Source: Pomphorhynchus laevis
Taxonomy: Eukaryota; Acanthocephala; Palaeacanthocephala; Echinorhynchida; Pomphorhynchidae
Length of the DNA stretch: 64,000 nucleotides
NCBI GenBank assembly: GCA_012934845.2
Contig: WNNJ02001610.1
Span: forward strand, 1-64,000
Direction of reading: 5' to 3'
This document shows positions 24,401 to 34,142 of the stretch, in pieces. Numbering within the stretch: the first letter of the stretch is position 1; every line of letters starts with the position of its first letter. The translations under genes were made by a program, and so were the position numbers. The notes below the pieces were generated by a model. It was not told where the DNA came from, did no database searches, and saw only the letters and a program-made list of their open reading frames with translations.

Positions 24401-27400
24401 AATAATTTGGCGTAAATATTAAACTTACAAATATGTTGACTGTTTTAATTTTAGCTAGCTTTATGATATTATATTATAATATTATATAGAATTATATTAG
24501 AATGTGCTAATAACTGATTTACTTACTATTACGAAAATGTTGACGTTAAAAGTTGATTAAGTTTTCTACTTAACGAATTACAATAATGAAGGATTTTAAT
24601 CCATCCAAACCGCTAATTAATCTACTTAATTCGTTAAGTTTTCTACTTAACGAATTACAATAATGAAGGATTTTAATCCATCCAAACCGCGCGAAATAAA
24701 GTGCGATTAATTAAAAAATAATTTTAAATAAAACTGTGTCGATATTCCTAATTTAATTTTATTTTTTAATTGCTTAATTAACAAATAAAATTAATTGATT
24801 TAAATTCTTAAAAATAACATAAACTTTTAAGTTTTACTCGTTTTTGATCGTTAATGATTTCAATTTATCAAATTATGGAATATCTCTCTATGAATATGTC
24901 TGATTTTAACTTTGATTTGTAACAAGCATTTGTAGAAATATGAAGTTGACCTGAATTGTCATTTCAATTGTTCATAGAAGTTTCTGATTAATTCATTTTA
25001 TTCTGTTTCTGTTCATTTATAGCAAGTGAACCTTAAATACACTATTTACCTGAATACACCATTTACCTGAAGCTTAAAGCTTTTTATGTATTTTTTGTAG
25101 ACCGCACCGATCGTACATTGAAAGAAATAGTTACAATCAAAAAGCCGGATGGTTGGTATCTCCTAATTCCTATGTCAAGCAACATAGTGCCGGCGATGTT
25201 CCGTTATCGACAGGAATTAAGGTTTTTATCTATAAGCTTTATCGTCTATAATATATTCCTGGTAATTAAGTGGTCTCCAAATACAAGTTTATCTTCTAGT
25301 ACTCCTGTAAAAGTTCCGCAGCATAGTTTTGCTCCTCTAGGAACTAACGTCAACGAGTTAAAACAAAAGCAGGAACAGGTAATCAAATTTAACCTTCAAT
25401 TTTTCAATACTTCAATTATTTTGTATATGGACGTTTCGATCGCCATTTTATTTTAGTTTTCAAGTATTTTCAACAAATTTCCAATCGCATTTAAAACTTT
25501 CAACATATTATCAGCAGCCATATTATAAGCGATCACGAGATAATTAAGCGACCAAATTAATGTTTTTTTACAAATTAAAAACGTTAATCAGAGATGTATT
25601 TCCTGCATATTGATGATAGTTTATCAGAGCAAGTAAGAGTATGGATTTATTAACAACTAGTATTTCCACAGGTATTGCCACCATCAGATTTTAGAAGTCG
25701 ACTTTTTTAAACCGATGATGGTCATAGTGATGGTATATTTATTTGGTTTATTAGTTTAATATTTGATTACAAACAGCATGTTAATGTCATTAAACCACAG
25801 ATTATAAAAATTAAGCGCTGCATGGAATATGGTATAAAGGTTTAAAGTTAATCGGGATAATTTGATAAATTATTTCAAGATTATTACTTTGATTATTAGA
25901 AATACCGTGAATGTTTTTAGTATTTACAGGTTTCAGTAAACCTGTAAGTGTATTTACAGGTTTCATTTACATCATGAATGTATGTACAAATATTGATATT
26001 TCACAAGCTAGCAGCAACTTGCGAAATTAAAAAGTAATGTTTTATTGCTTCAAAATTCTAAACTTTTATATTTGTCAATATATTTATATTTCTTTATATT
26101 TATTTATATTTTTTAATAGTTATTTATATTTATTTATATTTATATTTTATATATTTATGTTTTTTATATTTATATTTTATATATTTATGTTTATTTACTT
26201 ATTATTCTTTCATCTTTTTACATTTTTGAAAAAATAAATGGAAATTTATAAATTAAATTATTAAATAGATTTATTTTTTATTATTTCATATTAATTATTT
26301 TTCCAATTTATTAATTCATTTACTCATTCTTTTAAATTCGTTTATTTTCTTATAGATGAAAGAGAATCGTGTAATTGGTAAGAAATCGGCAGGACCAATA
26401 ACCGAGATATGCCGCAATATTGACCAGTACGATACAATTGTACGATTAAGAATATTTGCATCATTTGTTCAATTACTAATAGTGTTAATCTTATTATTGA
26501 TGTTATAGCTACCAATCACTGCTTCAGCTGGTGGTGGCTGTGAGCGAAAGGTTATCGTGGGCGCGGCTTCCCGTGCAATTGTTAAGAAAGAATATCAAGA
26601 TAATCTAGAAGTTTATAAAAGCGCATATTCTAGCAATCCATTCACCGTTTACCAATTAAACGAGACTAGTAGTAGCAACGAAACAGGTGATGGCTTTGTG
26701 TTATTAACAAATAGTTAATGATATTTTAAAATAGATCACCAAACACCTCGTGCAAACGTCAGCAGTATCAATAATATCTCGGACGTTAGCTCGAAAGGAA
26801 AGCTGAAAAAGAGTCAACATCATAAAGAAAGCACGCCTAGTAAGTTTACTTTTAAATTTATTAAAATCGAAAACTAATTTTGTTGATGGGATATCAACAA
26901 AATGGGATATCCCATCAACAAGATGGAATATAATGTTTGTATCGTTAATTTAGTTTCATCCTTTTAAAATTTGGAAAACGTGTCCTGTATATTCTTGTTA
27001 TTTTCTCGTGATAGAAATGATATTCTAAAATGCAGATCATTTAATTAAATTTCATATTCATATCATAACACCATATTCAGTGCCATAACCAATCCTCTTT
27101 TTATGCTTTGGATAATTCCGATTATCGCGATCATCTCCGCTAGTATAAACCAATATAGAAAAATACAAATTTTATATTTAAAATATACTATTTAAATTAT
27201 AATTTATTTAATCAATTTATGTGCATAAAGATGTAATATAGGCGGATATGAAATTAGTTCTTCTGTCGTTTCGATTATCTGTATGGAAACTTGATTCGTT
27301 AAAAGTTTTCTCAATATTACTAAACAAAGTTTACTTATTCTATACTATAAATTAATTTAAAATAAAAATATTTTTACTTTGAAAATGAAACTTTTATAAC

Positions 27401-30337
27401 CCTGTATTTTATAAATCCATTAATAGATAATATACGATGTTAGAAATCCATTCTGATCTGTATTTAAATTTTTAAATATTCAGACACTATCAGGTATAGT
27501 TAAATGACAACAAAAATTATTTTGATATTCGCTAATCTAGCATCTTTAGAAAATTCATGTTAATTTAAATAATATATGCATTTTTAACATATTATTTTCT
27601 GAAGATGACTTATTATTTTCTTAATTTTCTGAAGATGCTAGTAGTTACTAGCGAAATATCAAAATAATTTTTGTTGTCGTTTAACTATTCCTGATAGTTC
27701 CCGGAAATTAATAAATTTAAATACCGATCAGGATGGATATATTTCTAACAAAATGTTTTTAAAATCTGTTAACGTTTCTTCCAGATCAAAATAAAAGTAG
27801 TTAATAGCGAAATATCAAAATAATTTTTGTTGTCGTTTAACTATACGTGATAGTTTCTGGAAATTTAAAAATTTAATATACGATGTATTAAAATGAAGAT
27901 TAAATGTAATCAGGAGCAACTACTATGTAATAAAGTTTGGCCCCTATTCCTTGATCCAACATAACGGCGTTCCAAAAACATACTAAGATGTACTATAAAG
28001 TGTGACTATATATTTTAGCTATATCTAACCCATTGATGTGTCTACATATATTTCTTTTTAATTTGTTAAAAAGAAAATATTCGGATTTATTAAATCTAAA
28101 GGTAAGATTTTATCAATCTTACAAAAGATTATTTCTTAACAATACATCGGAAAAAACAATATCCATAAGTCAATGATAACATGCAAGTAGAAAAGTATCA
28201 AAAGTATTATAGTTAATTAGGCTGTTTTATGTTTTAAATAATGCAGTCAAAGCTTTAAGCGTATTTTATCATGAAGCGACATTAATATTTATTCAGATAT
28301 TAATATTTTTATAATTTTTTTTTAATATTTCATCTAACATATTGAAGAGCAAAGTGGCAAAAACATGTTTTTAACTGTGGAGAAATGTTAAGCACTTAGT
28401 CATATCAAGCAATTAAAATGTGCCTACAACATTACTTTTTTATACTTCTAGTTGAAATCATTTTATATTTTACGGTTATATCCTTAAATATAATCTCTTA
28501 ATTTATTGACTAATCCGGCTTTACTAAAGCTAAAATCTTTGAAATTTTACTCTTAAAATTATAATGTTGAGATACTATTTTAGTGGAATATAGTGGAATA
28601 TATAGTGGAATATAGTCCACAATTACTGTTTTGTTTCGCACTATTGGTAACTCAGTACTATACATTGATCTTTCTAAATTTAATATATTCAAATTTGTAT
28701 CGAACTAATTTGAATATCTTGCTAATTAGCAAATCTTGCTAATTTCTTCGGATCAACACAAGCACAAAGCGATTTGCCCATTCATATTGCGCATTTGTAG
28801 AGTACTAAATTTCCCTTTATACTAGAATGTGCTAATAACTATTTACTTACTGATAAGAATAAGTTGTCGTGAGAATAGATTTTCCGATTTGTACTGATAC
28901 TGAACGCCTTGCCTCAATCTGAGGAGTTTAATCCATCAGAATTGCGCGAAACAAAAGGCGAGTTATTAACAATTTATTTAAATAAAAACTGTTTTTAACT
29001 TTTTTAAATTTGATTTAAAAGAAATTTTAAATTTGTATTGAACCTGCTAAAATTAAAATCATAAATTTCTATCACTTTTCTATTTTGATTTATCAGATCT
29101 CGAAGTAAGATTTTACCAATGATCCTTGAGCAACGGATATTCTGGCTTCTCTACATTCTCTTGATGAATTTAAGCATTATTTTTAGTCTACCGGTTTCTA
29201 TTATCAAAACACATTAATGAACTGCTTTAAATTATAATTGCAATAATAATTTGGCGTAAATATTAAACTTACAAATATGTTGACTGTTTTAATTTTTTTT
29301 GTTTTCATCATTTTTGATAATATAAACTTTGCAACTATTTAGAGAGTTTATGCGAGGAAATAGTTTCAGATTCTTCAGTGCGAGTAAGTTTTATGCCCGC
29401 TGTTGTATTTTGTTCTTGAATAACATTAAATACATTAAATAATTTAATCAAATCACATTGTTTTTTTATTAAGATTAAAATTAGACTTTTTCATACGTTT
29501 TCTATTAATAAATACTTATATTACATTCTTAAATATCGAATAATTTAATTAATCTTATTTGTATCAATTTTAAAAATTAGAGTAACCATTTTGAGATCTT
29601 TAAATAGCCATAATGTTGAACATTTCTTTTTTTACAATATGCAAATCCGTAATAATCGAATACGGGACTCTACTGTTCTAAATTTAGACCTAGAAATCTG
29701 TTCATGGTAAAAATCTATAAAAAATTAAAGCATGCTAATTACAAAAATCAGATCTTCTGACTGATTGCATAAATTAGACATGCTAATTACGAAAAGTTCA
29801 AACTGTCAAACAAACATCTTTCCTGGCAGTTTACCAAAGACAGCAACAAGCTAATATGGGCTTTACTTTTCTAAATTTAGAAGGCAGAAATCTGTTCATG
29901 GTCAAAATTTATAAAATTTTGTTTTTTTTTGACTACTAATCACGAAAAGTTTAAACTGTCAAACAAACATCTTTCCTGGGCAGTTCACCAAAGACAGCAA
30001 TAAGTCAATGTGATTAATATTTGTAAAATAAAAAACAGTTTAAAATATAATGCACACTATAATTTTACTAATTCAATTAGCTTATTACTAAACAACTGAA
30101 CATATTGGAAATCTAATTCATATTCAAACATTTCATTTATTATTCGCACATAGCGAATCAAATTATTTCACACATAAGTCATTCATTATCTGTATTTATT
30201 GATTTTGTGTTCTTTCAAAGGCCTCTTCACCCGAGCAGAAGAGTGCAGAACGTAAAAAGTCAAGCTTTCGTACGCCGTCCTTCCTAAAGCGTACAAAGAA
30301 GCGCTCACAGTCTAGTACGGAAAAGCACACAGCCTAG
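15307..30337 (+). CDS. ADD: Adducin gene, complete coding span (15 exons, 670 aa)
   Basis: Adducin caps the fast-growing ends of actin filaments and recruits spectrin to them under the plasma membrane. Fifteen exons with matching phases sum to 2013 nt, or 670 residues plus stop; vertebrate adducins have about 630-740. Residues 1-114 are a variable N-terminus. About 120-345 form the class II aldolase-like head: RCKLASLCRLIALHGW, EEHFLVNPFGVLYYEL, FTLHSAIHRVRPDVKCVVHV, LRNHGLIVCAESIEE. The neck includes EFEASMRILDNAGMRTGY and SRAIVKKEYQ. The tail ends in the MARCKS-like basic block KKSSFRTPSFLKRTKKRSQS (about residues 645-664), the membrane, spectrin-actin and calmodulin site with PKC-type serines. 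No stop or frameshift was found in the chosen exons, so the gene looks functional. Introns range from 47 bp to about 2.9 kb and are full of repeats. Exon 14 and the N-terminal exon are the least certain. Confidence 0.93.
16310..16960 (+). mobile_element. PLE GIY-YIG endonuclease fragment in adducin intron 1
   Basis: Encodes the C-terminal endonuclease of the AT-rich PLE family. GVVY then a stop, CAYGLQYIGKTYQ (the GIY and YIG halves), RFRQHIYNIQ, and EDFWIKTLNSMYPLGLND (16358-16759). A second frame (16698-16955) continues with EQLEILKQLLSDNKLKDLY. It has one in-frame stop inside the GIY part and lacks the RT, so it is a 5'-truncated insertion. Confidence 0.85.
16976..17150 (+). mobile_element. 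PLE GIY-YIG tail repeat (tandem)
   Basis: Starts abruptly at ATTAGGATTGAATGACGTGG immediately after the end of the previous copy and repeats its tail. Same start point as copies at 17.80 and 31.41 kb. Confidence 0.8.
17795..18075 (+). mobile_element. PLE GIY-YIG tail repeats
   Basis: A third piece (about 17795-17960) with the same preceding ACAACTAATAATAAACAAC and the same start, then a short piece encoding EDFWIKTLNSMYPLGLN (about 18000-18070). Confidence 0.8.
18288..18509 (+). CDS. ADD: Adducin exon 2
   Basis: Acceptor TTTTTATAG, phase 1 to phase 1. Encodes about 74 residues including EDVKFAEQRHRVKSALQS, the conserved pre-head helix (compare EQKKRVSxILQS in vertebrates). Confidence 0.88.
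18560..18699 (+). CDS. ADD: Adducin exon 3
   Basis: Follows a 50-bp intron. The acceptor CTGCCTTAAG is required by frame; the closer CTAG would hit a stop. Encodes PINDIRNYDR then RCKLASLCRLIALHGWTSG and IYNHVS, the start of the aldolase-like head. Ends phase 0. Confidence 0.93.
18907..19278. repeat. Foldback element in adducin intron 3
   Basis: Inverted repeat with arms of about 180 bp (about 18907-19085 and 19098-19278), near-perfect, small loop. Each arm contains the dispersed core GTTTCGACCC and CTACATTTCACGTTTCG. A poly-C tract lies in the right arm near 19192. Confidence 0.9.
19463..19562 (+). CDS. ADD: Adducin exon 4
   Basis: Encodes RIDPKEEHFLVNPFGVLYYE and LTASSLIKVNSK; the family motif is NPFGLLYxExTASSLxK. 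Starts phase 0, ends phase 1. Intron 3 before it contains the 18.9-19.28 kb foldback. Confidence 0.95.
19610..19887 (+). CDS. ADD: Adducin exon 5
   Basis: After a 47-bp intron. Encodes the centre of the head: AIFTLHSAIHRVRPDVKCVV, then HVHSKAACTVSSIKEGLLPL and a stretch ending DDLGPFNK. The HxH at the aldolase metal position is present (VHVH), though adducins have no known enzyme activity. Ends phase 0. Confidence 0.95.
19888..21741. other. Adducin intron 5, no gene recognised
   Basis: AT-rich. Plus-strand frames at 20233-20451 and 20585-20800 are open but have no recognisable family or paired splice sites. Confidence 0.5.
21742..21912 (+). CDS. ADD: Adducin exon 6
   Basis: 57 residues beginning ILILRNHGLIVCAESIEETW and ending LILPTAEIQKQ; matches the end of the head domain (VLILRNHGLVSVGESVEEAF in vertebrates). 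Phase 0 at both ends. Confidence 0.95.
21982..22086 (+). CDS. ADD: Adducin exon 7
   Basis: 35 residues ending ELEFEASMRILDNA, the conserved neck motif EFEALMRxLDN. The first codon happens to be ATG, but it is internal. Phase 0 at both ends. Confidence 0.93.
22477..22598 (+). CDS. ADD: Adducin exon 8
   Basis: Begins GMRTGYIYKFP, continuing exon 7 (LDNxGYRTGYPYR in the family). Ends phase 2. Confidence 0.92.
22790..23260. repeat. Dispersed repeat pair in adducin intron 8
   Basis: Two direct copies (about 22795-22880 and 23128-23225) sharing ATCAGCATCA, TACACTACAATCAGCGTG and CATCAGCAGTGAGCCCA, then CTACATTTCGT-type sequence. The same words occur in the 18.9-19.28 kb foldback and near 61.23 kb. 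Confidence 0.75.
23479..24452 (+). repeat. Direct duplication, copy 1 (adducin intron 8)
   Basis: Near-identical to 28431-29296 in intron 13. It includes an internal tandem copy of about 110 bp (23528-23757) that copy 2 lacks. No coding potential recognised. Confidence 0.9.
24556..24692 (+). repeat. Short tandem duplication in adducin intron 8
   Basis: A segment of about 55 bp beginning GTTTTCTACTTAACGAATTA is repeated at about 24570 and 24637, separated by about 20 bp. Confidence 0.8.
25101..25221 (+). CDS. ADD: Adducin exon 9
   Basis: Begins phase 2. Encodes SYIERNSYNQKAGWLVSPNS; WLxSPN is a family motif of the neck. Ends with a weak donor AAG/GTTTTTAT, supported by frame and by the next exon. 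Confidence 0.87.
25271..25378 (+). CDS. ADD: Adducin exon 10
   Basis: After a 49-bp intron. Encodes WSPNTSLSSS and HSFAPLGTNVNELKQKQEQ; aligns with FVPLNTNPKEVQEMR. Phase 0 at both ends. Confidence 0.9.
26356..26439 (+). CDS. ADD: Adducin exon 11
   Basis: 28 residues (KENRVIGKKSAGPITEICRN...), aligning with the family TAGPQSQ segment. Followed by a 69-bp intron. Confidence 0.85.
26509..26686 (+). CDS. ADD: Adducin exon 12
   Basis: Encodes KVIVGAASRAIVKKEYQDN and SNPFTVYQLNE, matching the neck end (LVTASKAIIEKEYQ and NPFTTLTDRE). Ends phase 1. Confidence 0.93.
26735..26839 (+). CDS. ADD: Adducin exon 13
   Basis: Low-complexity Ser/Lys tail segment (SDVSSKGKLKKSQHHKE). Short intron before it, strong A/GTAAGT donor after it. 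Phase 1 to phase 1. Confidence 0.8.
27430..27900. repeat. Inverted-repeat element (MITE-like) in adducin intron 13
   Basis: One minus-oriented and two plus-oriented copies of a unit of about 80-100 bp that contains CAAAATAATTTTTGTTGTCG. No reading frame. Confidence 0.7.
27918..27975 (-). repeat. Partial structured PLE 3' region (reverse orientation)
   Basis: The reverse complement reads GTTATGTTGGATCAAGGAAT, matching the central arm of the structured regions at 2.2, 12.6 and 13.25 kb. Confidence 0.6.
28431..29296 (+). repeat. Direct duplication, copy 2 (adducin intron 13)
   Basis: Second copy of 23479-24452, ending 47 bp before exon 14. The frame at 28510-28692 is a by-product of the repeat. 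Confidence 0.9.
29343..29383 (+). CDS. ADD: Adducin exon 14 (short, tentative)
   Basis: 41-nt exon that carries phase 1 into phase 0 as the last exon needs. Encodes SLCEEIVSDSSVR. Acceptor AACTATTTAG and donor CGA/GTAAGT are good, but there is no family conservation to check it. Confidence 0.6.
29678..30005 (+). repeat. Tandem duplication in adducin intron 14
   Basis: Two copies of a unit containing GAAATCTGTTCATGGT and AAACTGTCAAACAAACATCT, in tandem just before the last exon. Confidence 0.8.
30221..30337 (+). CDS. ADD: Adducin exon 15 (C-terminus)
   Basis: Encodes SSPEQKSAERKKSSF then RTPSFLKRTKKRSQS, the MARCKS-related domain, and ends at TAG 30335-30337. A diagnostic signature of adducin. 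Confidence 0.95.
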   Translation, partial: ASSPEQKSAERKKSSFRTPSFLKRTKKRSQSSTEKHTA

Positions 30338-30920
30338 ACAACAATATCTACTGAGTATCATGATGAAGATAATTTGTTCATTCGTATTAAAATTCAACAC
30401 ATATACCGGCCTTTGCTATCACTTGCATTGCAGCTTATTTCTTCCGATTGCAATCAATTGACACGCAGTTTTTTATTTTCAATCAGCAATCCCAGAGTTT
30501 GTCAATGAGAATTCTAAATTCTGAAAGCAGCAAATCTTGCTAATGTTTTCCCATTTTGTTCTATTTAAAATTGAGAATGATCAAATAAAAATTTATACTT
30601 TCATCTCTCTAAATTGATTAAAACTGGTTATTTTGCATTACCATTACAAACTGCATTCACCAATTGACTTAATATATGTCATCTGCATTTCATAGGTAGA
30701 AATAGTATACATTCAAAACTACACCGGGATCATTGATTAGCATTAAAGATCATATTTTACCTCGAATATGCTAAGACAATCAGCAACAATTGAAAAGCTT
30801 GTTGTTCCAGAGTCCGAGCAATTCTTCTTTCGATAAATTGTTTTTCTAACAGATATTTGACAATTATAAATGTGGACTTTGTGGCTAGAAGTAATCCAAC
30901 ATCATAGTTATCAGAAAAAA
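30338..30920. other. Adducin 3' flank
   Basis: Presumably the 3' untranslated region and flank. AATAAA at 30585-30590 (within TCAAATAAAAATT) is a candidate poly(A) signal about 250 bp after the stop; not confirmed. Confidence 0.4.
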
Positions 30921-30929
30921 ATAATAAAA

Positions 30930-31682
30930 AATATTTTTTAGAACATATTGTTGAAGAAAATAAGACAATATTAAATCAAAACCTATTAGAAAGAGAAGAT
31001 TTTTGGATTAAAACGCTTAATTCCATGTATCCATTAGGATTGAATGACGTGGTACAAGGAATTGGCAGAAATAGTATAATACATAATAAACAACTATATT
31101 ATGATAATCCCGTTAAACGCAAGGCAAGTAATCATGGTGATAAAAGGAATAGGAAAAATAGAGTTAAAATATTAAAAAAGATATGTATATAAATGAACAA
31201 TTAGAAATATTGAAACAACTTTTAAGTGATAATAAGCTAAAAGATCTTTATGTAAATATAAGAAGTTTTTCTAAAGATATCATATGTTCAATAAATCAAA
31301 AATTAATTAACGACTATGATAGGCTAAGTTGTATAATAGACATTTATTGTAATACAAAATACTATAATCGTATAATCGTATATTGTATATAATATACAAC
31401 TAATAATAAACAACATTAGGATTGAATGACGTGGTACAAGGAATTGGCAGAAGTAGTATAATACATAATAAACAACTATATTATGATAATCCGGTTAAAT
31501 GCAAGGCAAGAAGTCATGGCGATAAAAGGAATAAGAAAAATAGACTTAAAAATATTAAAAAAGATATGTATATAAATGAACAATTAGAAATATTAAAACA
31601 ACTTTTAAGAGATAATAAGCTAAAAGATCTTTATGTAAATATAAGAAGTTTTTCTGAAGATATTATATGTTCAATAAATTGA
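30930..31682 (+). mobile_element. PLE GIY-YIG tail fragments (two tandem copies)
   Basis: Copy one (30930-31400) begins inside LEHIVEEN and EDFWIKTLNSMYPLGLND; copy two (31413-31682) starts at the same ATTAGGATTGAATGACG junction seen at 16.98 and 17.80 kb. Frames are largely open but lack the GIY-YIG core. Confidence 0.85.
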
Positions 31683-31748
31683 AGATTAATAATTTTTGTA
31701 GAAAGCCATTTTGCCGCACAACAAATAGTTTGTGATGTTGAAAATTTC

Positions 31749-31994
31749 TTAAAATGTTATGACTCTTTTGTGTTGATCTTCAAACTGTTTTCCAATCGCA
31801 ACATTGTATGTATGTTGGCGAATTTGTTCTCGCCAGAGTTGGGTTGTGTGGCCTTTGTAAGTGTTCAGCCTTACATCCGGGTTCAGAGTAATTGAATTGA
31901 TACAACTTTGGAGATTTGATCTTTTGTTCGTTGGTTCCTTATTATTAATAATTTCAATTTTCTGTACTCTTTGAAGAGAAAAGAGTGCTAACAT
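31749..31994 (-). CDS. Unidentified open frame
   Basis: 81 codons with ordinary amino-acid composition (KEPTNKRSNLQSCINSI, TQLWREQIRQHTYNVAIGKQ). Higher in GC than the flanks and sits between PLE tails and AT-rich sequence. I do not recognise it. It could be a stranded exon or a transposon piece. Confidence 0.25.
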   Translation of the reverse strand: MLALFSLQRVQKIEIINNKEPTNKRSNLQSCINSITLNPDVRLNTYKGHTTQLWREQIRQHTYNVAIGKQFEDQHKRVITF

Positions 31995-32769
31995 GTCAAG
32001 AAATTTTCAATATCACAACCGTCATTTTTTTGAAATATACGTAAGGAAGATCTGTAGCTGTTATAATTTCTATCAATAAAAGAAATGACTCCTAAGCTTA
32101 ACGGTTAAAATAAATTAACCGATTACTAACAACATAATGTTGTTGTATTTGACATTTTATGTTCTAATTCATTATAAATGCTCTGATGTTGGTAACAGAC
32201 GATTAGGGAAAGCTTTATAATTACAAACTATATGTTTCTTGTGCGGTAAAATAGCTTTCTACAAGAATTGTCAAACTTTATGAACAACCTGCAATCAATC
32301 AAAGATTAATTAACGACTATGATACGTTACGTAGGGGCACCCGATGATGAAGCGGGACCACTTTTTATTATTCTTAAAATAAGGTATTAGCTATTACTGC
32401 TATTTGGAAGAATTTTTTTACTTACAATAAAGAATTAAAATCAATATGTAACGATGATATTAAAAATATTATAAAAAAGAAATAAATTGCAAAAGTCTTA
32501 ATTTTGATGAAATAAAATGAACATAGATGTACACATAATCTAGAATTAATTAAAAATTGTGAATTAAGGAAATGCTATCAATTATATAAAATTAATAATA
32601 ATTAATATTATTTAATAATTTAATAATAATCCAGAAACAGAATACAATTGCAAAAGTATCAATTTTGATCAAATAAATGAAAATTTATGTACAATAAATC
32701 TAAAATAAATTTTAAAGAACTATAGATAAAGAATTAAGAAAAAATGAAAAATTTTAATAACTTTTTAAA
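31995..32769. other. AT-rich stretch, nothing recognised
   Basis: No gene seen. A hairpin-like phrase around 32340 (CCCGATGATGAAGCGGG) is the only structure noted. Confidence 0.5.
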
Positions 32770-33175
32770 TTAACACGAACAGGAAAGTATAAACCTGCAT
32801 GCTTTTTTACAAATTTCGTCGGGAAGCTTAACCCGGAATGCGCCTACCACAGAACCCTAGCCCTAATGGGGCGTTTAGACCTTAGTCTACTCATCACTAC
32901 AGGGTGGTCTTATCAGTGTGGCCCTGTAGCTACACAACTTCGACAATACTAACTCATCAATAAACCTCCCAATGGAAGTCACTAAGCGCACGCCCCTCCA
33001 CCGGTTAGCAGCCTTACATCTGGTAGGGTTTGCTACCAGATAATATTACGTCACCAAGATCAAAAGGTCGAAACGCCCCATTGGGGCTAGGCGTCTGTGG
33101 TAGGCGCATTCCGGTTAAGCTTCCCGACGAAAATTGTAAAAAACATGAAGGCTTAAACTTTCCTGTTCGTGTTAA
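32770..33175. repeat. Foldback element with hammerhead-like motifs
   Basis: Inverted repeat, arms about 32770-32881 and 33062-33175, outer ends TTAACACGAACAGGAAAG and its complement. GC is much higher than in the flanks. The plus-strand right arm has GGTC-GAAA-CGCC...GGCG-TC (33066-33095): GAAA, a 5-pair stem III (33073-33077 with 33090-33094) and a GTC cleavage triplet. The minus-strand left arm has a TGATGAG word (32890-32896), a TAGAC/GTCTA stem, then AAACGCC. It looks like an inverted dimer of a hammerhead-bearing repeat with each half damaged. Confidence 0.65.
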
Positions 33176-33376
33176 TATAAAAAGCTGTATTAAAATTCTT
33201 TCGTATTTGATATTACGTCACCAAGAGCTAAAAAATTAAGAATTAGCAAAAATGCAATTGCAAGAATATTAATCTAGATTGATTTTTTTTTCATTAAAAT
33301 CAATTATATTGTTTAGATTTGCAATTCAAGGTTACCCGCAAATGGGTCCCGATATTACTTGTTAACAAAAACGATG

Positions 33377-34000
33377 TCAGCATTTTTGGCAATAAATGCC
33401 GTTCTGAACAGGATTTCGACGCGTAGATCTCGGGGCTCGTAAACAGGCAAATGCTGCCTGGACAAGCTCAAAGCCTATTTTCCGTTTCGGCAGGACGATG
33501 GCGTCACCGTAGTGTACATTGCGTAGACTGGAATTATCGACATATTTCGCTGATACAGCCTGTAATACTCTGATTACCTCCTTTCCGATACCACCAGAAG
33601 TTGAAAATATCAGAGAGACGAATCTTGTACGTTCGATTTTCTCCACTCTTTCGTTGTATTTTGCTCGTTTATGGTTTTCGTTGAATTCGAAGTGCGCATC
33701 AAGGCTTTTGCTGACAGTCGACTGAGCATGGATTGAGAATACATTTACGTCGAAAAACGTTCACCCAAATCGATTGCCTTCCAAACTACTGCATACCACA
33801 TCAAAACGTGCTTTATTGTCTCGTGATGTCGTGGGAACATCAAAGTCTATATCATTTGGTACCATAGATAGCAATGGTTCTACTTCTACGCATGAACATA
33901 TTTCTTATAGAGCTTTTGCGATTGTGTTGCGTACAGCATCATGCCAAATTATTGCTAGCCCACCTCGCTTACATGCTAATGCATGGCTTAAGTTGATGAT
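33377..34000 (-). pseudogene. Element B C-terminal nuclease-like region
   Basis: Mixed frames give LACKRGGLAIIWHDAVRNTI, then ARFDVVC and TFFDVNVFSIHAQS, and in frame 33377-33646 FVSLIFSTSGGIGKE and AAFACLRAPRS. The D...FDVxVFxPxA pattern and the PLVFSTSGG block are the recurring C-terminus of this RT family. I read D and FDV as a PD-(D/E)XK-type active site; this is inference. Confidence 0.7.
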
Positions 34001-34011
34001 TTCGCCGCATA

Positions 34012-34142
34012 TACATTTTGTCCCGACCAGGGACAAAATGTATATGCGGCGAATAGCCCACTAGCCCACTAGCCCACTTTGGGCTAGTGGCTGAGTTCTT
34101 TGCCACTAGCCCACTTTGGGCTAGTGGCAAAGAACTCAGCCA
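34012..34142. repeat. Nested hairpins inside element B
   Basis: Two near-perfect inverted repeats side by side: about 34012-34056 (CCGCATATACATTTTGTCCC and its complement) and about 34086-34142 (GGCTGAGTTCTTTGCCACTA and its complement), preceded by three repeats of TAGCCCAC. Confidence 0.9.

Noticed and set aside
26037..26237. Phe/Ile/Tyr-rich open frame, possible membrane protein
   Set aside because: Simple TATTTATATTT sequence within adducin intron 10; no start context, no family.
32770..33175. tRNA or tRNA-derived SINE suggested by GC-rich hairpins
   Set aside because: No convincing A and B box pair or cloverleaf; the element is explained better as a foldback with hammerhead-like pieces.
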